Shown: positions 9,271 to 17,889 of the stretch, one piece after another
How the letters are laid out: every line of letters starts with the position of its first letter
Numbering within the stretch: position 1 is the stretch's first letter
Notes under the pieces: model-generated
What the model saw: the letters and a program-made list of their open reading frames with translations, nothing else
Told to the model about the DNA's origin: nothing
Database searches by the model: none
Assembly: GCF_009362785.1 (NCBI RefSeq)
Contig: NZ_WHNQ01000006.1
Coordinates: 248,001-312,000 of the forward strand
DNA length: 64,000 nucleotides
Direction: 5' to 3'
DNA from: Paraburkholderia atlantica
GTDB lineage: Bacteria > Pseudomonadota > Gammaproteobacteria > Burkholderiales > Burkholderiaceae
Position numbers and translations under genes: made by a program

Positions 9271-11649
9271 ATGACCATCCGTCACCGCATCACGCTACTC
9301 GTCATTCTGATGCTTGTCGCGCTATCCGCCATTGGTGGATACGCTGTGCTTCAGACTCGCAACAGCGCAGCCAACGTCAGGCAGGTCACCCAGGGCGTCG
9401 TGCCGAGCGCGCTGGCGTCGGCCGACCTCGTGTCGCAGCTCAAGGACGTGCAGCTCGCGATGATGACGCTCGTCTATGCGCCTGACGAGAACATGGTCGC
9501 GCAGGCTCGCGACCTGCTGAAGAGCAAGGAAGCGTCGCTGCACGCGGCGCTCGACGTGCAGGCGAAGGCCGCGCAAGGTCAGGCCCAAACCGGCCTCGTG
9601 AGCCAGGCGCGCGACAGCCTCGCGAATTATTTCAACGCGGTCAACGACACCGCGAAGATGAAGGCCGACGGCAAAAACGAGCTGGCGCAGGCGTATCTGT
9701 TCGCGAACGTCGCGCAGTACCGCGATGAACTCGAAGGCATCGTCGAGACGCTGCGAATCGAAAAGAACCGCCAGAAAGACGCCGCGATCGACGACCTGAA
9801 CAGCGCGCTCGCCACCACGACGACGGCGATCGGCGCCGCGACCGGCGCGGCCATCGTCGTGCTGCTGCTGATCAGCGCGCTGCTGTATCGCCAGATCACC
9901 CGGCCGCTGAGCCGCATGCAGGTGGAGATGAGCGAGATCGCGGCGAGCCAGGACTTCACGCGCCGCGTGCCGGTTGGCCGCATGGACGAGATCGGTCATT
10001 CGATCGTCGCGTTCAACGGCATGATCGAGAAGATCCAGCAAAGCTCGCTGCAGTTGAAGCAGAAGACCGCCGATATCCAGGCGATGCTGCAAAACATGCA
10101 GCAGGGGATTCTGACGGTGGTCGAAGGCGTGGTCGTGCATCCGGAATACTCCGCGTATCTGGAGGCCATCTTCGAGACACGCGAGATTGCGGACCGTCCG
10201 TTGCTCGACCTCGTGTTCGGCGGCACCGATATCAACAGCGATGAGCTCTCGCAGATCGAAGCGGCGCTGCACGCATGTATCGGTGAAGACAGCATGAACT
10301 TCGAGTTCAATCAGCACCTGCTCGTCAACGAGATCGCGAAGCCGATGGCCGATGGCCGCGTGAAGACGCTCGACCTGAGCTGGTCGGCCATTACCGACGA
10401 ACACGACGTCGTGCAGCGTTTGATGCTGTGCGTGCGCGACGTGACCGAACTGCGCGCGCTCGCCGCCGAGGCCGGCGAACAGAAGCGCCGGCTGGAAATG
10501 ATCGGCGAGATTCTCGCGGTGAGCCAGGAGAAGTTCCATCATTTCGTCGAAAGCGCGACGGGCTTCATCAGCGAGAACGAGCGGATCATTCGTCAGCATC
10601 ATGAGCCGAGTCACGAGGCCGTCGCCGAACTGTTCCGCAACATGCACACCGTCAAGGGCAATGCGCGCACGTATAGCCTTCAGCATCTGACCGGCGTCGT
10701 CCACGAAACCGAACAGCGTTACGACGCGTTGCGCCGCGCGGACAGCGGCGAAGCGTGGGACCAGAAGCTTCTGATCGAGGATCTGCAGCGCGTGAAGGCC
10801 GCGCTCGAAACCTACGCGACGATCAACGAAGTGAGCCTCGGCCGCAAGGGCCCCGGCCAGAAGAGCGCGATGGATCGCTATCTGATCGTCGATCGCGAGT
10901 TGATCCAGAAGCAGCTGGACCTGCTCGAAAGCGCCGATCCGGCCGACCGTGACGCACTCGTGTCGATGCGCGAATCGTTGCAGCGCGAGCTGCGTCTGTT
11001 GGGCACCGAATCGATCTACGAAGCGCTCGCCGGCGTGCTCGAATCGCTGCCGTCTCTGGCGGCCGAACTCGGCAAGGAGGCGCCGGTCGTCAGCATCGAC
11101 AACAACGGCTACCGCGTGCGCAGTGAGATCAGCCATACGCTGCGCAATGTGTTCACGCATCTGCTGCGCAATTCGGTCGACCACGGCATCGAGCCTGCCG
11201 CCGAGCGTATCGCGAACGGCAAGGACGCGGCCGGCGTCATCGAGCTGGAAGTGGGCGTCGATCATCACGCGCTGCAAATCACCATCAGCGACGACGGCCG
11301 CGGTCTCGCGCTCGCGAAGATCCGCGCGGCCGCGATCGAACGCGGCTGGATCGACGCCGATGCCGCGCTCAGCGACGAAGCGATTGCCGAGCTGATCTTC
11401 CGTTCCGGTTTCTCGACCGCGCAGAGCGTCAGCGAGATTTCGGGTCGCGGCGTCGGCATGGATGCCGTGCGCGATTTCGTGCGGCGCGAGCATGGCCGCA
11501 TCGAATTGCGTTTCACCGACGATCGTCGCGGCGCGGACTATCGCCGCTTTCAGACCGTCGTGTCGTTCCCCGAGGACTGGGCGGTGGACAGTCTCGATGC
11601 GTCCGTCGAGGCAGCGCGCGAGCGTGACGCGGATGAGGTGGCAGGCTAA
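9271..11649 (+). CDS. Membrane-bound CheA-like sensor kinase with HPt domain
   Basis: A 792-residue sensor. Domains in order: membrane helix (about 6-26), a periplasmic four-helix-bundle sensor resembling chemoreceptor ligand domains (27-188), a second membrane helix (about 189-208), HAMP (210-262), and a PAS-like segment (about 270-400). An HPt domain follows, with the phospho-accepting histidine in NMHTVKGNAR (His459), then a CheA-type ATPase with HLLRNSVDHGIEP (N box), SDDGRGL (G1) and GRGVGMDAV (G2). No CheW-like coupling domain is present, so unlike CheA it is directly membrane anchored and carries its own sensor. First gene of a five-gene operon that also supplies a CheY and two CheX-like proteins. 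Output is not evident; genomic position suggests a link with exopolysaccharide. Confidence 0.85.
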   Translation: MTIRHRITLLVILMLVALSAIGGYAVLQTRNSAANVRQVTQGVVPSALASADLVSQLKDVQLAMMTLVYAPDENMVAQARDLLKSKEASLHAALDVQAKAAQGQAQTGLVSQARDSLANYFNAVNDTAKMKADGKNELAQAYLFANVAQYRDELEGIVETLRIEKNRQKDAAIDDLNSALATTTTAIGAATGAAIVVLLLISALLYRQITRPLSRMQVEMSEIAASQDFTRRVPVGRMDEIGHSIVAFNGMIEKIQQSSLQLKQKTADIQAMLQNMQQGILTVVEGVVVHPEYSAYLEAIFETREIADRPLLDLVFGGTDINSDELSQIEAALHACIGEDSMNFEFNQHLLVNEIAKPMADGRVKTLDLSWSAITDEHDVVQRLMLCVRDVTELRALAAEAGEQKRRLEMIGEILAVSQEKFHHFVESATGFISENERIIRQHHEPSHEAVAELFRNMHTVKGNARTYSLQHLTGVVHETEQRYDALRRADSGEAWDQKLLIEDLQRVKAALETYATINEVSLGRKGPGQKSAMDRYLIVDRELIQKQLDLLESADPADRDALVSMRESLQRELRLLGTESIYEALAGVLESLPSLAAELGKEAPVVSIDNNGYRVRSEISHTLRNVFTHLLRNSVDHGIEPAAERIANGKDAAGVIELEVGVDHHALQITISDDGRGLALAKIRAAAIERGWIDADAALSDEAIAELIFRSGFSTAQSVSEISGRGVGMDAVRDFVRREHGRIELRFTDDRRGADYRRFQTVVSFPEDWAVDSLDASVEAARERDADEVAG

Positions 11650-11668
11650 CGGCCTGATCGATTGAACG

Positions 11669-12418
11669 ATGCGATGGGAGCAGGTCGTGCTTGAAAGTTA
11701 TCTTGTGGCCGCAGGCGTTGGCGGTATCGTCTGCGCGCTCGCGACGGGCATTTTTTTTCGTCGGAAGCTTCGCGTCAGTGCAGAAGCGCAACGTGTCGAC
11801 ACGCTCGCGCGGCGAGCCCTCGAACGGCAACTCGACGCGGCGGTCCTGGTCGGCGAGCAGGCCAACGGTGAGCGCGTCGCACTGGAGGCGCTGCTCGCCG
11901 ATCTGCGCGCGCAGGCCGAGCAGGGCGAGCGCAATCGCGAAGCGTTGCAGGCGTCCCTCGACGCCGCGAGCGCGCGAAGCAACGAATGGCTGCAGCACGC
12001 GACGCGGATCGCGCACGAGGCGGCCCGTCTGAAAACGCTGACTACCACGTTCGAGCGTTGGCACGAGCAGATGATTTCGCTGATGTCGCAGAACCGTGAC
12101 ATGCACAAGAAGAACCAGGAGCTGTCGTCGATTGTGCAGCACGTGCTGATCGTTTCGCTGAATGCGTCGATCGAAGCGGCGCGCGCCGGCACCGCCGGTC
12201 GCGGCTTTTCGATCGTCGCGGGTGAAGTGCGCTCGCTCGCATCGCGCTCGCAGGAACTGTCGAAGAGCTATCAGGAGAGCCTGCATCGCAACGACCTGAC
12301 GACCGCAGCGACGTTCCAGGACATCCAGGCCGGCGGCAAGATGATCACGGCGTCGCTCGGCGGCGTCGAAGTGCTGGCGACCCAGTTTCAATCCAGGCTC
12401 GAGCAGGCCGCGGCGTGA
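11669..12418 (+). CDS. Minimal chemoreceptor-like protein (membrane helix, coiled coil, signalling tip)
   Basis: A 249-residue protein with one N-terminal membrane helix (about 13-30), no periplasmic ligand domain, a coiled coil (about 35-110) and a truncated methyl-accepting signalling hairpin. The tip reads NASIEAARAGTAGRGFSIVA, close to the NAAIEAARAGE-GRGF consensus that contacts CheA and CheW in arrays. The adaptation helices are short and no clear methylation sites are visible. It begins 19 bases after the kinase stop and ends overlapping the next gene by GTGA. It may present the hairpin tip to the neighbouring CheA-like kinase, although that kinase lacks the CheW-like domain that usually docks it. 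Confidence 0.75.
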   Translation: MRWEQVVLESYLVAAGVGGIVCALATGIFFRRKLRVSAEAQRVDTLARRALERQLDAAVLVGEQANGERVALEALLADLRAQAEQGERNREALQASLDAASARSNEWLQHATRIAHEAARLKTLTTTFERWHEQMISLMSQNRDMHKKNQELSSIVQHVLIVSLNASIEAARAGTAGRGFSIVAGEVRSLASRSQELSKSYQESLHRNDLTTAATFQDIQAGGKMITASLGGVEVLATQFQSRLEQAAA

Positions 12419-12954
12419 TTACCGATCTGGCGTTGCAAAGCATCGCGGACATCTTCTGTCACGCGGCTCGCGCGAGATTACCCGTGACGCCGGGTGATGC
12501 GTGCGAGATCAGCGCGGTGCCGAGGTGGGATCGCGATCATCCGCCCGGCCCTTGCGCGATGGCGCTGACGATCTCGTCGATCGGCTTTCGGCTGCTGTTC
12601 GTGCTGCATTTCAGCAAGGATGAAGCAACGCGCGCGTACTACGCCAGTGGCGACACGACGCGTTCGCTGTCGGAAACGCTGATGGAGCTCGGCAATCTGT
12701 GCTGCGGCTACATGAACCAGCAACTGGTCGATCATTTCCCCGATCTCGGCATGTCGACGCCGTATGAATTGAACAGCACCTGTATCGAGTATCTGGATGA
12801 ATTGCGGCCCGATCACGTGTGGGCGTACGAGCTGACGATCGGCGGTGCGGCCCGGCTGGGCGTCACGCTATGCGTGTGCGCGCAGGCGCCACTCGATTTC
12901 AAGGCTGAACTCGCGACGGCCGATGAGGCCGAAGGCGAACTCGAACTTTTCTAG
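12415..12954 (+). CDS. CheX/CheC-like phosphatase domain protein
   Basis: A 179-residue single-domain protein starting with GTG inside the preceding stop. It contains the ExxN signature of CheC/CheX/FliY aspartyl-phosphate phosphatases in LMELGNLCCGYMNQQL. In that family the Glu and Asn remove phosphate from CheY. Similarity elsewhere is weak and the C-terminal tail is acidic. Its presence beside a CheA-like kinase and a CheY supports a role in resetting the response regulator. Without a profile search, the fold call is an inference from one motif plus context. Confidence 0.6.
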   Translation: MITDLALQSIADIFCHAARARLPVTPGDACEISAVPRWDRDHPPGPCAMALTISSIGFRLLFVLHFSKDEATRAYYASGDTTRSLSETLMELGNLCCGYMNQQLVDHFPDLGMSTPYELNSTCIEYLDELRPDHVWAYELTIGGAARLGVTLCVCAQAPLDFKAELATADEAEGELELF

Positions 12955-12982
12955 CAACACTGCATTCGCAGACTGAAACACG

Positions 12983-13963
12983 ATGAATACCAGCAAGCCC
13001 GTCAGCAAGATGCTCGTGCTCGACGACAGTCCGGCACACGCGCAAGCGCTGAAGCTCTTTTTCGACGAGCACAACCTGATTGCACTGAAGGTGCGCGACA
13101 GCAGCCGCCTCGGCTCGGTACTCGCCACCAATATCGATCTCGGCGGCGTTCTGCTGGCGGATAACTACGGTGGATCGGTCGAACACGCGGCAACGACTGC
13201 GGTGCGGATCAATACCTTGCGCCCCGAATTGCCGGTGATCCTGCGTTCGAGCGGCGACGCGCCGCTCGAACAGCTTCCGAAGCCTATGAAGAACGCGGCG
13301 TGCGCGCATTTCAATGGCGCCGATCTGACGGCGCTGCGTGAAGCCGTGGATCAATACATCTTCAGCCTCGACTTTCCGAACGCGCTCGTGCGCGGTATCG
13401 CCGAGATCACTGATGCAAGGCTCGCGACGTTGTTCGACGGCGTCACCGTGCAACGCGACACGCCCAGCGTCGTGCGCGATCGCATCATCTTCGGCGAGGT
13501 GTTCAGCCTGATTCCGCTCGAAGGCACCTGGTGCCGCGGCTATATGTTGATGCAGGCCGAAGAGGAACCGCTGCTCGGCATGATCGAGCGCGATCGCGCG
13601 GCACGGGATGCCGGCAGGGGCACGACGCAAGCAGGCTTTCGCGATCTGAACAACGTGCTCGGCGAATTGACGAATCTGATCTGGGGTGCGTTCAAGGACC
13701 GGTTCCTCGGTGCGCGGAACGGTCGCGAAGCGAGTCAGGTGCAGGTGCCTCTGCTCGTCAATCACAAGCACCGCTATATCTCGTTCGGTTCGGACAATCC
13801 GCAGTTGCGGTTTCAATACCGATTGAGCGACGCGGCGAGAGGACAGTCGGTGTCGATCGATCAGCGCTTCGTGTTCAACCTGAGCTGGTCACCCGAAGAT
13901 TTTTCTGAAAACACGGTGGATGTCGACGATCTGGTCGAGTCCGGCGAACTGGATCTGTTTTGA
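12983..13963 (+). CDS. Degenerate receiver domain fused to a CheX-like domain
   Basis: A 326-residue protein. Residues about 8-125 resemble a CheY-like receiver: the acidic pair in LVLDDSPAHA and the likely phospho-aspartate in VLLADNYGG are kept. The position of the conserved lysine reads ACAHFNGAD, with no KP motif, so normal phosphorylation switching is doubtful. The C-terminal half has the ExxN signature VLGELTNLIWGAF of CheX-type phosphatases. It lies 28 bases after the single-domain CheX gene. A receiver fused to a CheY phosphatase could act as a tunable phosphate sink, or as a phosphatase gated by protein contact rather than phosphorylation. Confidence 0.65.
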   Translation: MNTSKPVSKMLVLDDSPAHAQALKLFFDEHNLIALKVRDSSRLGSVLATNIDLGGVLLADNYGGSVEHAATTAVRINTLRPELPVILRSSGDAPLEQLPKPMKNAACAHFNGADLTALREAVDQYIFSLDFPNALVRGIAEITDARLATLFDGVTVQRDTPSVVRDRIIFGEVFSLIPLEGTWCRGYMLMQAEEEPLLGMIERDRAARDAGRGTTQAGFRDLNNVLGELTNLIWGAFKDRFLGARNGREASQVQVPLLVNHKHRYISFGSDNPQLRFQYRLSDAARGQSVSIDQRFVFNLSWSPEDFSENTVDVDDLVESGELDLF

Positions 13964-13994
13964 TACAACGCGTCGGTGACGCAAGGGAATGGCT

Positions 13995-14360
13995 ATGGCA
14001 AAGATTCTGGTGGTGGACGATTCGAGCACGGTACGCGATGAAGTCGCGGGCTTTCTGGCGAAAAACGGTCTGGACGTCGCGACTGCCATCGACGGCAAGG
14101 ATGGCCTTACGAAGCTGAAGACGGATTCGAATATCCGCCTGATCGTCAGCGATGTGAACATGCCGAACATGGACGGCCTGACGATGGTCGAAAAAATCCG
14201 CGGCGAACTCGCGAACAAGACCGTCAACGTGATCATGCTGACGACCGAAAGCAGCCCCGCAATGAAGGAGCGCGGCAAGGCCGCTGGCGTGAAGGGCTGG
14301 ATCGTCAAGCCGTTCAAGGGCGATGCGGTGCTGGAGACGTTCCGGAAGCTGGCGGGTTGA
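13995..14360 (+). CDS. CheY-like single-domain response regulator
   Basis: A 121-residue receiver with every key residue: acidic pair in ILVVDDSSTVR, phospho-aspartate in IVSDVNMPNMDGL, the switch threonine in MLTTESSPA and lysine in WIVKPFKG. Two in-frame ATGs exist; the second (13995) has AAGGGA at a sensible distance, while the first abuts it. Last gene of the chemosensory-like operon, 31 bases after the receiver-CheX gene. It lacks an output domain and so must act by protein contact. No flagellar motor genes are nearby, so its target is unknown. Confidence 0.88.
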   Translation: MAKILVVDDSSTVRDEVAGFLAKNGLDVATAIDGKDGLTKLKTDSNIRLIVSDVNMPNMDGLTMVEKIRGELANKTVNVIMLTTESSPAMKERGKAAGVKGWIVKPFKGDAVLETFRKLAG

Positions 14361-14366
14361 CGGATA

Positions 14367-14391
14367 GTGTGCGGCGAACTCCGCCGCACAC
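14367..14391. terminator. Bidirectional hairpin between convergent operons
   Basis: A perfect 10-base inverted repeat (GTGTGCGGCG / CGCCGCACAC) with a 5-base loop lies between the cheY-like stop and the stop of gmd on the other strand. It is well placed to end both transcripts, although neither side has a clear U-tract. Confidence 0.55.
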
Positions 14392-14401
14392 GGATGCGGT
14401 G

Positions 14402-15502
<1,101 letters not shown>

Positions 15503-16252
15503 TCAACGTGTTTCGTCCAGCAGCCGCCGCACCAACGGTTCGACGACCCGATAATCCTGGTCGGCCTTCAGCCGGTACAACTCCGGTTTCGGATGCGCGC
15601 CGTCCGACATCAGCGACTTCCAGTCGGGCAGGCCGCTCACATACGCGAATTGATCGACGAGCGGCACCTGCTGTTCGGCGGACACGCGTCGCGTCATCTT
15701 GACCATCGCGGCGAGCCGTGCGTTGAGCCGGTTATCGGGCATCGGGTTCGAGGTCTGCAAAACGGGCTCCTTGCCGAGCGCTCGCGCGGTTTGCACGAGC
15801 GATGATTCGGCCGCGTAGAACTGCTCGGGCGTCTGGTTCTGCATCACTTCGTTGATGCCATAGTTGAGCAGCACGATCCGCGCGGGCGAGACGGCGAGAC
15901 GTTCGCGCCACGGCAGCCCGGCCGTCGGTCCCGCGCGACGATTGCCGGTGCCGTCGCGCAACTGCGAGGCCATCGTGCCGCCGACGCCGTAGTTCGTGAC
16001 ACGCACGCGATCGCCGTCATGCGCCTGCAACGCTTGCTGCAGATACGAAACCGCGTTGCGCCCTTGCGGACCGCAGTGGCCATCGCTACAGGTGATCCCG
16101 AGCGTGGTCGAATCGCCGTAGGCGTCGATCAGCACTTGCGTCGGCGATGACGTTGGCGGCTCGTCCACGGCCGCGCTCGTAGTCGGCGCGAGCCACGTCA
16201 GCGCCGACGCGACGCCCAGCACGCGGGCAGCAACCACAGCCAGGCGGTTCAT
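15503..16252 (-). CDS. Exported SGNH-family hydrolase (esterase/acetylhydrolase)
   Basis: A 249-residue protein with an N-terminal signal peptide (MNRLAVVAARVLGVASALTW). The SGNH motifs are nucleophile Ser48 in AYGDSTTLG, glycine block NYGVGGTMAS, Asn block LLNYGINEV and the Asp-His pair SDGAHPKPEL near the end. Enzymes of this fold hydrolyse ester bonds, often O-acetyl groups on polysaccharides. It starts inside the stop of the acyltransferase gene (ATGA overlap), so production of an acyl-adding and a likely acyl-removing activity is coupled. Plausible role: trimming acetyl groups of the exported polysaccharide in the periplasm. I did not recognise it as a standard bce gene. Confidence 0.8.
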   Translation of the reverse strand: MNRLAVVAARVLGVASALTWLAPTTSAAVDEPPTSSPTQVLIDAYGDSTTLGITCSDGHCGPQGRNAVSYLQQALQAHDGDRVRVTNYGVGGTMASQLRDGTGNRRAGPTAGLPWRERLAVSPARIVLLNYGINEVMQNQTPEQFYAAESSLVQTARALGKEPVLQTSNPMPDNRLNARLAAMVKMTRRVSAEQQVPLVDQFAYVSGLPDWKSLMSDGAHPKPELYRLKADQDYRVVEPLVRRLLDETR

Positions 16253-17331
16253 GCGCGGCTTTGCGGTGCTTGCCGCGCAACGCCGGCGCCGGCGTGTGCC
16301 GTCGCTCTCGTGCCGCGCGTAGCGAAAATCAAGCGCTTCTCGAATGCGAACCACGTGATGCTCGCGTAGACGAGCGTGATCGCAAGCGCGATCGCGGCGC
16401 TCAGGTAGCGGTTCAAATGCAGCGGCCACACCATGTACAGCACGCTCAGGTGGATCAGATAGATCGTGTAGCTGATGGTGCCGATATAAACGAGCACGGG
16501 ATTGCACAGCAGCCGCTTAACGATGCCCTTGCTCTGCAACGCGATCACCACGATCGACGTACACAGCACCAGCGACACGCTATAGAGCCCCGCATTCGAC
16601 AACGGCGTATTCGCCGCGCGAAAACGCGGGAAGTGCAGATGCAGCCATGCCAGCACCGCGAGTGCGGCGAGCGCGCCGAGCACCGCGAGTCCCTTGTACG
16701 GTTCGAGCGCATTGCGATCGCGCCGCACGGCCACCGCGAGCAGCGCGCCGGCGGCGAGCAGATCCATACGGAACGGCGTCAGGTAGTAGATCGGCCAGAA
16801 CGAGTCGAACCACGGCGTGGCGAGCGCGCGCAGCAGCGGCACCAGCACGATCAGCGCGGCCGCCACGCCGCCGAGCAGACGCTCGGGCACGAGCAGGATC
16901 ACGAACGGCCAGAAGATATAAAACTGCTCCTCGACCGCGAGCGACCACAGCACATTGAGGCTTTCGTGGCCGCTTTGATTGAGTGCGTCGCCGATATTGG
17001 TCGCGAAGAACGCATACCAGTACCAGTGCTGCGCCCACGCGAGACCGAACAGCACCGATGACACGGCCATCAGCAGCAGGTACGGCGGCAGAATGCGGCG
17101 CGCGCGCCGTGCGTAGAAATAGCTGAAATACGACTGCTGACGCGCCTTGCGATCGAGCAGGATGCCGCTGATCAGAAAGCCGCTCAAAACGAAAAACAGA
17201 TCGACGCCCATCCATAGCGGCGCTTTCAACGCGTGCTGGGCGAACACTGCGAGCACGGCGATCGCGCGCAGACCGTCGAGTTGCACGATACGGGAATGGG
17301 AGGGCGCGAGGGGCAAAGCGCTGGCTGTCAT
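16249..17331 (-). CDS. bceO: Membrane acyltransferase of the acyltransferase-3 family (BceO-like)
   Basis: A 360-residue polytopic membrane protein (about ten helices). It has the family hallmarks: an N-terminal IVQLDGLRAIAVLAVFAQHA with the active-site histidine, GVDLFFVLSGFLISG, and ARRARRILPPYLLL. Such enzymes transfer acyl (usually acetyl) groups to sugars of surface polysaccharides, and cepacian is O-acetylated. ATG 17331 begins the conserved part; an in-frame ATG further upstream would add ~30 arginine- and proline-rich residues and looks unlikely. Overlaps the SGNH hydrolase gene downstream. Divergent from the beta-propeller gene across an AT-rich 558-base region. Confidence 0.88.
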   Translation of the reverse strand: MTASALPLAPSHSRIVQLDGLRAIAVLAVFAQHALKAPLWMGVDLFFVLSGFLISGILLDRKARQQSYFSYFYARRARRILPPYLLLMAVSSVLFGLAWAQHWYWYAFFATNIGDALNQSGHESLNVLWSLAVEEQFYIFWPFVILLVPERLLGGVAAALIVLVPLLRALATPWFDSFWPIYYLTPFRMDLLAAGALLAVAVRRDRNALEPYKGLAVLGALAALAVLAWLHLHFPRFRAANTPLSNAGLYSVSLVLCTSIVVIALQSKGIVKRLLCNPVLVYIGTISYTIYLIHLSVLYMVWPLHLNRYLSAAIALAITLVYASITWFAFEKRLIFATRGTRATAHAGAGVARQAPQSRA

Positions 17332-17889
17332 GAACCGTCCATGGTGTAAAGCGGATGGGCCGGGCGAAGGGCCGCGCGGTTCGCAACGCAGAGCCGGCGA
17401 ACAGGCGCGCGCTTCGCGTCGCAACTGAAGTGCAATTGATTCTAGGGAAAATAAAATCGAGAAAAAATCTGTTGGAATGGGCTAATTGAATCAGATTGAA
17501 ACAGGGTATTTTTTTGACCATTCCAGAAAAACTTTTATGGTTATCTGATCAGCATCGGGCACTCCGTAATAAATGCGCACTGCGTGATCCCACATCGTCA
17601 GGAACGGAGGATTGTCGCGACAGAGCCGAGTGGCGGCCAGGCTTTCGTTTTCATCGATTTTTAAATTCATTTCTTTTGCGACGTATAAGCGAACGAATAT
17701 TTTTGAATTATTTTCGATTTTCGTCGCCGCATTTTTTCCGCGTAACTTAGCCGTGCGGACGGCCGCCTTCAGGCGCCGCGCTTCAATCGGTTGCGCTTCG
17801 TTTCGCTTTACCACATCACTGAAATTCGCCCCGAGCGGGCGCGGGTCCGCGCGCATCGCGTTGACCGGGCATCGACTGGAGGTTCCGCT
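17332..17889. other. AT-rich divergent regulatory region within bce-II
   Basis: 558 bases between the divergent bceO-like and beta-propeller genes. From about 17430 to 17760 the sequence is much richer in A and T than its surroundings, with several A- and T-tracts. It should hold promoters for both operons. Open frames here are short and lack ribosome-binding sites, so I call no gene. No clear promoter pair could be singled out. Confidence 0.6.

Noticed and set aside
17491..17856. 121-residue - strand frame in the AT-rich gap of bce-II
   Set aside because: No ribosome site, no recognised domain, and it spans the region that should hold the divergent promoters.
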